A DNA stretch of 64,000 nt, from assembly GCA_013368315.1 (NCBI GenBank), contig JAACJM010000028.1, positions 558,001 to 622,000 on the forward strand. The letters are read 5' to 3'. The notes beneath the pieces were generated by a model. It did not search any database, had not been told where the DNA came from, and was given only the letters and a program-made list of their open reading frames with translations. Shown piece after piece: positions 32,968 to 43,443 of the stretch. The stretch's first letter is position 1, and each line of letters opens with the position of its first letter. The DNA comes from Tetrapyrgos nigripes (lineage: Eukaryota > Basidiomycota > Agaricomycetes > Agaricales > Campanellaceae). A program made the position numbers and the translations under genes.

Positions 32968-34199
32968 TTGATGACCACGACCTTCACGAGCTCACGACTG
33001 GGATCAGCAGCAGCTACCCAACCTATATCCCTTGCCCCAAACCCCACAGGCCTCACTTTAACACCGCAAGAAACTGCTTTTGCCTTCGACCTAGGCAATA
33101 ACCTCGTGAGCGTCTCGAGCTATGTCAAACCACTCGACCTTCCAACCCCTGTGCCGCGTACACCATACCCGGGGACAATTTGGAATGTCCTCCAATTCCC
33201 GGTTCAAATAGTCCAAACGGCTCAATGACGGCTTACAGCGTCTTTTTCGACGACTGCGGGGCTGCATTCATTGTGTGCAGATGCGACAATGCCAACATGA
33301 GTTTGGACATGATCCGAGACCGACTCTCTCGGGTACCTGTGGGTCTACGTCAATACTTGGCAAGTGTTGTGGTCTTACCAGGAGATGAAGCGCGTGCGTA
33401 TACGTTGAGGTCGGGGGATGTACATATCTTTGGAGATGCCGGTGTGAATATTTGGGTGCATGAGGTGAGCGAAACTTTGCAACGCTGTTGAGGCGTGTTT
33501 TTGACCCTATTGTTCCTGTTGGCAGTCTATGCATGCATACGACTTTACTATTCTTGATCCGCACCATCCTCTGTCCGACTATTCAGTCTGGAAGCGAGCT
33601 ATACAGGCTGATAGCTGTGTACCGGATGATTACTCTGCAACTAACGCCGTGGAGGTGAGTTAGTCGGTCTGGTCAGAGACAACTTGTTGCTCAGCGCTTA
33701 TCTCTCATTTATAGGACTTTGCTCAAATGGGTGTAATAAAAATGTACACCTTGGCAAACAATGGCGCGCTTCCCGATGGAATGCAAGCAGAGTGCATGTC
33801 TAACCAACTAAAGTTCATGGATGGAGTTCCTCTCTTCAACACAACGACACTCTTCGGTAACACTTGTTTCGCTGATTACGGTGACAACTTTGGTTCTAGG
33901 TGAGTCTGTCATATATGAGATTGCGCTGATTTTTCATCTCATTGGGTTTTCGTCTTGAAAGACATAGCGTGCCCCCTCCGGTCCTGAATCTAACGAGCAG
34001 ATTACCTATACCTGACACAGACGGTGGTGACGTAAGCAAGGTGGGGATGACATCCGGGATTGCAGCGTCAGCGTCAACACCAGCACCCCCATCGCCGTCC
34101 AGCGGCGGCGTGTCCACTTCAAGACCACATAGTCTTGCTGTCTTGGTTACTTTACTGGCATTGACCAATGTGCTTGGGGCGTTGTGTGCGTTCTGTTGA
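32968..34199 (+). pseudogene. Second HExxH GPI-protein copy, N-terminus frameshifted
   Basis: Tandem paralogue with the same four-exon layout (exon 1 to 33464, 33526-33654, 33715-33900, 33962-34199) and the same intron inside HE|SMH. Exons 2-4 are intact: SMHAYDFTILDPHHPLSDYS, DYSATNAVE, DFAQMGVIKMYTLANNGALP and a GPI-type hydrophobic end (LAVLVTLLALTNVLGALCAFC). In exon 1 the frame changes by one base between VSSYVKPLDLP and SNPCAAYTIPGDNLECPP, near 33150. No signal peptide is visible in frame at the N-terminus. The gene is therefore probably not translated as a secreted protein, unless an unrecognised exon or a sequencing error is involved. Confidence 0.7.
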
Positions 34200-34395
34200 T
34201 ACTATGCATAGATCGAATGCGCTGTCTTTACGGTTGCGAGACCTGGTCCATCAACGTTCAACGATCACTTCAGAGCAAGCACCCAGGAAAAGCTTCATCA
34301 TTTCAATGCAGCTTGGGACGGACTTTCAGATCCTTACCAGCACTACTCAACCACCGCAATGTGTGTACTTCCCGGGAGAAGGTTGCTTGACCAGA

Positions 34396-34530
34396 CCTTC
34401 ATGAGCTCACGTCCACGGTATGATCCTTCAGTAGCTATCCAAGCCGTATTCAACCATATCTGAACCCACAAGCTTCGCATTGACTCGCCTAGTATCTGCC
34501 TTTCCCTTTGACCCAGCCAATAACTTTGCT
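34396..34530 (+). pseudogene. Relic of a third HExxH GPI-protein copy
   Basis: The sequence CATGAGCTCACG followed by ACCCACAAGC and TGCCTTTCCCTTTGACCC mirrors 32986-33120 of the second copy in order and spacing. It can be read as AFPFDPANNFA beside AFAFDLGNNLV. Only the N-terminal region survives. It stops shortly before the inverted-repeat element at 34619, and no HExxH exon follows on the far side of that element. Confidence 0.55.
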
Positions 34531-34611
34531 AGACTCAGGATACCACCTCCAGTGACCGGGCAAAAATCCCCGATGCAGACAATGATGACGTCACAGTTGA
34601 CAACAATGGAC

Positions 34612-35794
34612 CGTCATCCCCAGTGAAAACCTGCTATGCGCAGGTCCGCGTTGGTATGCGCAAATATGCGAGATCTGCGTAGATCTGCGCCTGCTAGTAA
34701 ATATGCGCTCATCCGCGTACGTATGCGTACAGCTGCGTACAGCCGCGCTGGTCAGCGCGAGTTTATCGAGGATATGCGTAGATATTCGCTATAGCTACCC
34801 TGCTATTACTACTGATATTACTCCCTTATTTGGTATCCAGGTTCATACTGGTAAACCGTATGTATTACTATTCACAATACTATCTACTACATCCATCCAT
34901 CTAAGACTACAGCCAGTACTAAGTCCACTTCCTCAACACACTCCATACTAAAAACCATCTGAACTGCACTTCCGAGATCCTATATGACTGAGTAAGTGTC
35001 TTTTTACACTGAAGGAACAAAACAGCACCCTCACCTTTCTTTCCTGAGGACACGAAGTGGGTGTATGCGCACGAAAATACGTTCAGTCAGTGTTTGCCCT
35101 GGATATCATCGTGATAGTCAGCGACTGGAAATTCCGGGGAAAAGAATATCTTACCTACGCACGATTTGCAGGTTTTCCAGCATCTAGAGTACGATGGTCA
35201 GTATTTGATGGGCCAAAACAAAGGAGAGACATGTACCTCAAGCCGCTTCCAGATCGTCTCGCCCTTTGTCATGTCCGTACTTCTGTAGCTAAAAAGGAAA
35301 GTGTCGCGTCACGCATGTCGGCAGTCTAGAAGACGCGAATTAGAGAAGAGACCCACCTCGCCATGTGTCTCGTTTGGTATATATACTGTATGCGTAAGAT
35401 AAAGAGAAGGCGGGGAGGAAGGGAGGAGAACGATTAGGAAGGGAGGAGAACAATGAGGAGAGGAAGAGACGAGAGGAGATGGTGGTAGAGAAGAAAGGAA
35501 GGCGGGAAACTTTGGGGCGGCCTGTCGTTTTTCTGGGGCAGCCGTCACGTTGGGTGACGTCGAAGTTTTTTGGGGGGAAGAGGAAGCACCGCCAATTCCC
35601 GACGACGAGAAAAAAAATTCTTCTAAGTCCAAACCATCGCGTTGGAAAGAAGTGAGATAGACGACATGACGTCACTCAATTCCAGATTGGGAATTGCGCA
35701 GAAATACGCAGAAATACGCAGAAATACGCAAATGAGCGCATATTTCGCATACCACCGCGGACCTGCGCATAGCAGGTTTTCACTGGGCGTCATC
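34612..35794. mobile_element. 1.17 kb inverted-repeat DNA transposon relative, non-autonomous
   Basis: The element 34619-35787 has near-perfect terminal inverted repeats of about 40 bp, CCCAGTGAAAACCTGCTATG and onward to GTGGTATGCG. CGTCATC flanks both sides (34612-34618, 35788-35794), a 7- or 8-bp duplication depending on how the border C/G run is counted. The left end is dense in TATGCGC/CTGCGTA motifs and the right end has three tandem ACGCAGAAAT-type units, probable binding sites. Inside are purine-rich tandem units (about 35403-35450) and open frames of 60-110 codons on both strands without known domains. hAT-like by duplication length; no transposase. Confidence 0.87.
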
Positions 35795-36347
35795 CCCACG
35801 TAAATGCTACTCGGAGTAGGTCAGATAGCCTTCAGCGCTTCAGCATTATACATGGAGCTGGAAGAGACGGTCAGGGTGAAAATGAGAGAACGCATTGATG
35901 TCAAGGATGTTTGGATGATGACAGCTGTACATGTGGTCGAAGATTTTTCTGCCAGTGTCTCCTTATAAAGTATGACTGTTTTCATGTAAATATAGGTAAT
36001 GTACATAGGTCTAGGCATCAAGAGACACCAGCATTTGTAGTCCAGGCGAATGATAAAAAGCACGAAGAAAACTCTGGATTATTGTACACCATGCCCAAAT
36101 ACAACAGTCGAGTCTGCACCAGCCACTCGAAAGCGACTCGCAAACTACCATGATCTAGCTACCAGTCGGTCTTAGGATAAAGAAATATTTTGTGTAATAC
36201 GATTGGTACCAAAGCATAATAATGATACATCAGTTAACACCAGGTTGTATGTAGAGTATGGATACTATCGAAGGCAAATCAAAAGTATTCTACATCTCAT
36301 ACAGATCGTTCTCTAAACCATGACTACAGTAGTCTCAGTCCGAGTAC
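35795..36347. other. Intergenic stretch
   Basis: No gene is supported. It contains the 3' flank of the minus-strand alpha/beta hydrolase gene and AT-rich sequence. Confidence 0.5.
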
Positions 36348-38578
36348 TCATTCTGCTTTAGAAAGCAACGTAAACCGCTTCAACACATCCATCATCCCTC
36401 TCCTCCTCTCCTTCGTGTCAAAAACCATTGCATGGTCCAACTCTGGGTTCCACAACACCTCTAATGTCCCGCACTCGCTGACCCATTTCTCCTTGACCTC
36501 AGCCTCATCTCCATCTCCGTCTTCGTGCTCGTCTTGCCCAGTCAGATACTTCCTTACGCAGTGTGCAGGGATAATTTGGTCTTTGCCGGCAAGCACAATT
36601 GCGACTGGTTTCCTTGTTGTCCCGGAATTACCCTCAGAAAACGACGACGACGACGCATTCCCATCAATCAAATCATCCTTCCACAGCACATTATCTGTCC
36701 AGAAAAAGTGCCTTCCCAACATACGCGCTATATCCGGATCTCTGGAAGCGAAATACCACAACTGCCATTCATTGGCGTGTCGAGGTGCTCGATAGAGGAA
36801 GTTGTATGCGACGTCAGGGAGGTGGAGGAGGATGGGATGGGGTCGATGAGAAGGTAGGAGGTTATGTTGACGTTGGCACTAGCGCTGGTATTGGTCTTGT
36901 TATTGGTGTTGATGGCGTGGTCATCTGTAACTGTACTACTCTCTAGCGGCGGCGTCGTCGCTGCACGAGAATGCGCCCGTATCATATGAGCTGCTATGAC
37001 GGTACCGAATGAATGAGCAGCTAGCACTACGTTGTGAAGTTGGAGAGACGCCATAGTGGTGTAGATGGCGTCGAGCATGGCTTGTCTATGTGGAATCGCT
37101 TTCGAAGTGATACGCATGCTGATAGGGAGGATTTCGATGCATAGGATGCCAAGGTCTGGATCGGAGTCAATGAGGTCTTTGAGGAAGGGTATGTACGGGT
37201 AGAGGCCAATCTGAGGAAGAGTTGTCAGTACTGGTATGCTTTCAAACAAGTGAAGGACTCGCCCCGATTCCATGAATAAAAACCACAGGATCCTTGTCTG
37301 CAGATTTGTGTGGACGATACCAATATGAGAAATGTTCGGTAGCAGATTGTTTGGAGAAAAGGGTAAGAGGTCGACTGGGGAAGAGACGAAACCATGTTGA
37401 CGGAGAGTAATGTTGAAAACCCAGACAGAGCAGGTGGAGTGTGGTATACGCATCTACTATGAAGACAATCTACGCACAAGGGTCAGATACATTATAAGAG
37501 CAGGTATATCCGCGTAAGACTCACCAAATACCAAGGCAATGGACGATGGACCGTCTTCACTGGATCCAGTGTCAATCTTATAACTTCTACCTTTGCATCT
37601 CGACCACTTTCCAAAGTCTTGCCTAAGAGACCTTCTATCCTTTTCACGTACATGTCAATTTCTTCTTCCCATTCTTCTAACATTTCTTCAGGTCCACAAG
37701 AGAATAAAGCCCATAAAAGCCATTCCACAACGTTCTCTTTCTTGATTTGTGGTGACGAGAACCATCCAAGAGGATAGGTATCAGTAACGTCTAGAAGTTG
37801 TTCTGAGCATCTTCGGAACAGTTCCTCGCGCTGTTCTTTGTTGAGCCGGGGAGGTTTATGAGGAGCTTCCTAGCCGAAAACTCGTAAATAAGTCACGGCT
37901 TTTTGGTTGAGTGCATGAACAAGGAACCTGTTGTAATCTTGACCTTCTAAGGACGCAAAATGCCAGAAAGGTGGTTTCTAGTCCAAGATAGAGGGAAATA
38001 CATGGGGAGAGGTAGAGTTTCCGGGAGTATATGGATACGATGGTGTATAGTAGACTTGCAGGAGCGATTAGTCGAAGACAGACGATAGAAAAGAGGATGA
38101 AGATGTATTCCGGGAGGCTTTGGCCAATCATACGACAGTGAGCTCGTTCCACACAGGCTTCAGCACGCTGAGCCCAGAAACGACCAGAGAATTTGAGAAG
38201 ACAGGTGCGTGCGTGGTGCGTCACTGTCTTGTCGGCTACGGAATCACATGCATACGTGTACGTTTCATCAACGACGACCCACTGGCCAGTTCCTCCGGGT
38301 CCGTTGTGTCTATTTCCACCTCGTGAACTTTTGTCATTGCCTCTATGTTGGCCATGATTATCCTGCCTCAGTTCTCCTCTTGTTGATTTCACTACTATTA
38401 TGCGCCTACTACATACACGAGATTTTACCTTTTTGGCCTTGATTTCGGACTTTCGGACAGCTTTTGGAGCCTTGAACTCGGCTCGAAATGACTCGGTCAT
38501 GATGGAGACGTAAAGAACAAACGAGTGATAATTTGGATGAATATATTCGTAAATCGTGGGTACTGGGTTCACGGCCAC
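36348..38578 (-). CDS. Alpha/beta hydrolase with N-terminal membrane segments
   Basis: Putative membrane-bound serine hydrolase, possibly a lipase or esterase. The catalytic domain reads DPVVFIHGIGASPSL (oxyanion HGxG), then VVLAAHSFGTVIAAH (nucleophile elbow, here AHSFG), an acidic residue in VLAGKDQIIPAH and the histidine in NPELDHAMVFD. An N-terminal region carries hydrophobic helices (EYIFILFSIVCL, LGLETTFLAFCVL) and a helical domain (EEMLEEWEEEIDMYVKRIEG). Exons join at about 37859/37920, 37475/37520 and 37210/37255. The start is uncertain: the frame stays open upstream to an ATG at 38578, but a shorter protein could begin at the ATG at 38131 (MIGQSLPEY). The end is at 36348. Confidence 0.75.
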
Positions 38579-38606
38579 TGCTCTTGTTTTTCTCGGGCAG
38601 CAGCAA

Positions 38607-39150
38607 CCAAGACCTGCGCGGCCAAACTATCCGAGTCGGAATCTGGAGACACTGTGAAGTGCGGTGCACCGACAGAAGGCTCTTCAAAATGGTGTAGTAA
38701 TCATGCCAAGGTGTGTCTGAAGGGTTGCTTGGGCGTCTGCCACTCTGGATGTGACTGAAAATCTCTTCTCTCCCATCAGCATCGTCAGAGTCTCTAAGAA
38801 AATTATCAATCCTCGTCCTCTGCAATTGATCAACTTCCGCAAAGCCGAGTTTGTTCAACTATTGGCCAAGTTCAGGCCTGTGGATCGCCTGATCGGTTGA
38901 AAGAGTGGCACAGTGCATTGCGGGAAAAGTGTGTCTTCCAATGATCGTTCTGTGGCCCGGTCTCATATCCAATGATTTCAGATGCATTGAATCCCATTCC
39001 TACATTTCCAAATACTTTCCAGGGTAAGTAGAGACGGAATAGTAGTCGCACTTCCCGGCACTGACAAACATTTCTTCTAGCAATGATAATCTCGACCCTA
39101 TGTCCTTAAAAAAATTGGCCTCCCCCTTGGCACTCCTCAGTCAAATATAT
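38607..39150 (+). pseudogene. Small Cys/His-rich hypothetical protein, probably decayed
   Basis: The segment starts with KTCAAKLSESESGDTVKCGA and PTEGSSKWCSNHAK, a C-x(n)-C...WCxxH pattern seen at the N-terminus of an Agaricomycete family of unknown function. Downstream pieces can be read as SPDRLKEWHSALREK, RCIESHSYISKYFPG and NDNLDPMSLKKLASPLALLS, but each needs a frame change or splice and stops intervene. Start and end are therefore vague. It may be a live gene with badly judged introns. Confidence 0.3.
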
Positions 39151-40254
39151 GGTCCGTGTGCCCTTCTCACTCGACGCGTCGTCCATTTTCTGACTCCTGC
39201 GATGTTTTCGTTGTGCATATGGGCACCTTTCAGCTTCAGTCACGTCTCGCCTTAATTTGGGGAATGACCTCACTTCGAATGAAGCCAATGACCACTCGCA
39301 ATCTGCACTCGAATCACTCTCAGCTCACTCTCATATTTTATCAAAGTCTCTCATTTTTAGCGTGGTTCAAGCCATTTAAGTAATCCAGGTTCTACGCCAG
39401 ACAATCACACACTTGACCTCCTTCCATCTCAATTTTTAGCGCATTATCAAACATGATTCGACAATTCTGATTTAGCTGTTCAAGCTCCTGATCTAATCAC
39501 CTGCCGTGGGACTACCGTCATGATGTTGACGTGCTCGATTTCATTGGTAAGGGCTTAGAGTAGACGTAGGCTGTGGCGGGCTATACCGCGTCTACACCCG
39601 GCACGTTCGTAGAGGACCATGCCGTGCATTTCTATCTATCTATCTATCTAGCTCGACGGTGCTATTCGGGCCTGCCAAGTAGCTGCGAGGTTTTGTCGTT
39701 TCTCAAAGTCAACATCTGTGGTTTACAACAGTCTATAGCTCATTATTGCGTACGTGCCCTTCGTAGTCTCATAAAGTCTCATCCTTCTCTCCTCTTCACG
39801 GCTCCGCGCAACAAGACCCTCAGGGTACCCTTATGTCTCCGTGAGCCCGGTCGCGACCCATTCCAGCCCATTCTCCACTCATTTCATATTCCCATTATCT
39901 TTTCTCCTTTTCCTTATCCAGAGTCCTTTCAAAGTTCGTCATCTTTGATTTTCGTTGTCTGGTTTTACTTTTTTTCCACTGCACATATCCTTCACCGTAC
40001 CGGTACCGAAAGACTCGCCCCATTTTTCCTTCCTTCGTCTTAATCCCTCCTCTCGAGCCTTTCGGTACGTATCTACCTATCTATCTATCTACTCTACCTC
40101 TGAAATTTTGATATTCAGGAGTGTTGCTGCTCCAGGGCACCCCGTGTTGGCCTAGTCCGTCTCTCAGATTATATCCCAGGATAATTAGAAGTTCTAAAGG
40201 ACGTTTTCATCGTGGGAAGATTCCGAGTCAGTTGGACAATTAGCCGGAAGACTG
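39151..40254. other. Intergenic stretch with CTAT microsatellites
   Basis: About 1.1 kb without a supported gene. It holds two short tetranucleotide tracts, (CTAT)n near 39634-39651 and (ATCT)n near 40070-40091. It ends in the promoter of the NCS1 transporter. Confidence 0.5.
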
Positions 40255-40262
40255 TATAAATA
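40255..40262 (+). promoter_or_regulatory. TATA box of the NCS1 transporter gene
   Basis: TATAAATA lies 68 bases before the start codon at 40330, within CTGTATAAATAGAG. The match and spacing are those of a fungal core promoter, with a short leader rich in CATCC and TCTCTCC before the ATG. Confidence 0.65.
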
Positions 40263-40329
40263 GAGATGAGCCTGTCGAGAAGCTCTGGTCAACTCCATCC
40301 ATCACTTTCTCTCCAGCCTGGCAGACAAG

Positions 40330-42432
40330 ATGCAAGAAGACAAGGTTTCCGAAACCATGGAGATTCCTGCTTCACCGGATGTCAAGTTAGACGAGGCTCA
40401 TTCGTCTGGATCCAGGCTGAAGAGAACGCTGCTGTGGGGAGTTGAGACCCATGGGTTGAGTTTTCTTATGTTTTATTCTCGAGAGATGGTATCCTCATGC
40501 ACTGTTGTTTATACCAATTAGCATTTCTCCGACCACTGTTGAGGAACGCGTTGATCCGCGGTTATATCAAATGTTTACTGTCTGGTTCTCAGCTATCTTA
40601 AACCTTACTGGGTAGGTTCCTATTCGCGGAATCGCGACTGCTCGATCTACACTGGTTCTGACCACGAGCCAAGTTTAAGTACCGGGGCTCTGGGACCAGT
40701 TGCATTTGGTTTAGGCATTCGAGACTCGACAGTCGTGTGCATTATCGCCGACATCATGTATGTTCTCAGTCAGGACGTCCAGTTTGCAAACTGACCAACC
40801 AAATATAGCGGCTGTCTCGTTCCTGCTTATTTGTAGGCTGTCTTTCTTGACCATATGTTGCAGGATGTTAAATGGCAGTGAAGTGTCGTCTTTGGACCGA
40901 AGCTCGGCGTGCGGACCATGGCTCAGAGTCGATTTTCGTTTGGGTGAGCTCCAGCTGAGGTTTAATCTGACTCGAATTAACGATGACACGCAGATATTTC
41001 GGGACAGCCCTTCCATCATTTCTCAATGTTCTTTCGCAAGGAGGCTGGTTAATCATCAATTCTATTGTCGGAGGTCAAGTTCTGGCTGCAGTCTCGTCTG
41101 ATCTGAACGATACTCTTGGAATTGTTATCATCGTCATAATCACTTTTGTAGTGAGTGAAATCGCCGTAAAACCCTGCACGTATACTTATTATATCTCTCA
41201 TGTAGATCTCGTTCTTTGGATACAAAGTTCTCCACTATTACGAGATGTATATATGGATTCCCAACATCGTCCTCTTTATCGCAATGCTTGGTGTTGGTGG
41301 GAAGAATTTGTCCCTTCGGCCTTCAGTTCCTGCACCTGTTGCGTCAGCTTTGATATCGTATGGGACAACTGCTTGTGCATCAGACTTGACCTGGTGTACT
41401 ATGGCTGCTGATTATGGGATTTATCATGATTCAAAAGCGCCTACGTGGGTTCTGATATTCTCGTGCGATGCGCAATTCTCATATCCGATATCATTCTGCA
41501 GATGGAAGATTTTCCTGTATGCCTACTGCGGTATATTTATCTCCGCCGTAAGTGGAATTCGGCCTTGTTTACAGCCTCTACTAATGACGGGCTTCAAGTT
41601 TGGCGGGCACATTCTCGGAGCAGCTTTTGCGGCTGCAGCTCCCGCGGTCCCAGCTTGGGAGGCCGGTCTAGGCGGAGGGGATGACTTCGGGCGGTTTCTA
41701 GTAGCCATTCTCGAACCTATAGGAGGGTTTGGCAAGTTTCTTGTCGTGGTCGGGGCTTTGACGGTCACTGCTCCTTGTGCACTGACGATGTATTCTTTTG
41801 GTACGTCCACGAAGCAGTTTCTGTATGACCATCTGACCGATTTTGCTCATGGCTGTCATGCAGGCGTCAGTCTAATGAATGTCTCTCCAATCTTTGCGAA
41901 AGTCCCAAGATATGTCTATATGATAATTGCCACCGCCATGTGGGTCCTACTTGCCTGGTATTCAAAAGTTGGAAAGTTGATTGTTTTCTAGTGTCATACC
42001 GCTTGCCGTCGTCGGTGCAACTCGATTCTTTACTGCTCTTATAAGCGCACTCAGTACGTACACTTTCTGATTCTGATACAACTTTTTCTTGAGTTCATGG
42101 CTTGTACCACAGACCTTATCGGCTACTGGGCAGCCTCCTATGGAGCCATTGTACTTTGCGAGCATTTCGTCTTCCGTCAGAATACATGGTCGCGGTATTC
42201 TCTAGACGATTGGGGAAATGCCAAACGTCTTCCTCTAGGCCTCGCTGCTGTCTTTTCCCTGGTTTTCTCGTTTGGCGTAATTGTTCCGTCTATGGACCAG
42301 GCTTGGTATTCTGGCCCCATAGCGAAAGCTGGGACAGGCGATATCGGCGTTATCACTGGATTTTTTAGTGCTGGAATTCTGTATCTGGTTTTCAGGAGTG
42401 TTGAACGGGCAATGACTCCAACACGTAACTGA
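40330..42432 (+). CDS. NCS1-family purine-cytosine permease
   Basis: Plasma-membrane symporter for a nucleobase such as cytosine or a purine. About ten introns were resolved. The exons join to SRLKRTLLWGVETHG, ERVDPRLYQMFTVWFSAILN, TGALGPVAFGLGIRDS, FGPKLGVRTMAQSRFSFG (diagnostic NCS1 loop), YFGTALPSFLNVLSQGGWLI, INSIVGGQVLAAV, ISFFGYKVLHYYEMYIWIP, TMAADYGIYHDSKAPTWKIF, EPIGGFGKFLVVVGALTV, FAKVPRYVYMII, LIGYWAASYGAIVLCEHFVF and LDDWGNAKRLPLGLAAV, ending ERAMTPTRN. This is the full order of the Fcy2/FcyB-type purine-cytosine permeases, with about twelve transmembrane helices. No break was found. Specificity cannot be told from sequence. Confidence 0.9.
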
Positions 42433-42470
42433 GACCAGAAGTTAGTATGTACCATGCATGAATGTACTAA

Positions 42471-43268
42471 TTACGACCTAATCGATTGCATTACAAGTGC
42501 TATTACCTGCTCCCTGTCCTTTGGAACTGATTTCTTAACAAGAATTTCGTAGAGAGCCGCCATCCTCAACAATCCATACTGTGCAAGATGCTGGAAAATG
42601 ACTTGGGGAAGATGATCCTCGTCAATGACATGTGAGATCAGTTTCTCGTCGCAGTCATCAGCAGATAGCTCAAGCTCTCCACTATGCACAGGCTCATTCG
42701 TCAAATAATCAAACAAGTCTGATATGGTCTCCATGCGCTGAGGGGTGTGATTGGGAAGCTGGGGGACTTTGTATTCCGGTCCTATTCCGCAGAGTCCATT
42801 GATTGTGTCTATTAGAGAGTCTGGGAAGTACCCTGTGCAGAGCTCAGATAAAATACTGCAAAGACTCGAGAGTTTGGAGGTAAGGTCAAGGAACTAGAGA
42901 CTGTCAGAGTCATATAGTACCACCGGAGGCCAAAGAAACTCACCGAGGTGTATGTCCATCGAAGGGAACTAACGCGATCGAATGGGAAAAAGGATACCAA
43001 TGACCCCACGCGAAGAGGATAAATGTCTCTGCGAGGATCTTTGTAAAGCCTCCTTCCCATGTTCCTCATCACTCTTGTCTTTCTGTCTCAGGACGTTCTC
43101 GATAGCATTTCTCAGCTGCTTTGGATTAGGATAATCTAAAAAGGACCGAAGCTTCCTGGCAATAGAACGATCGAGATCTACATGGCTCAAGATTTCCTCC
43201 GAAAAATTCTGAGCAAACATGAAAAGTTCCGCGACCGCACGCCATGCGGATGAGATAGGTGATACCAT
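42471..43268 (-). CDS. Hypothetical protein, helical
   Basis: No family was recognised. Three exons are proposed: 43268 to about 43047 (MVSPISSAWRAVAELFMFAQ, IARKLRSFLDYPNPKQLRNA), about 43038-42945 (ETFILFAWGHWYPFSHS), and about 42893-42471 (LTSKLSSLCSILSELCTGYF, ETISDLFDYLTNEP, VIFQHLAQYGLLRMAALYEI). The protein of about 240 residues looks mostly alpha-helical and soluble. The end lies 38 bases from the stop of the convergent NCS1 gene, so the two 3' ends probably overlap in the transcripts. Confidence 0.55.
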
Positions 43269-43443
43269 GTATGAACATAGAAATAGGTTCTACGTTCAGG
43301 GTACAGATCAGAAACGCGTCGCACCAATTATAGAAGTCCTGTGCCAGTCACATACTTGAAGTAATCCTCCCAGAACTTGGAAACAACAAGATTTTACGTC
43401 AAAGTCCGCAGTATCCCAAAGTCGCAGAAATTAAGACAATGGA

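Noticed and set aside
35696..35740. Regularly spaced GCAGAAATAC units as a possible CRISPR-like array
   Set aside because: The units are 10 bp long with no spacers, only three copies, and sit in the subterminal region of a DNA transposon in a eukaryote.
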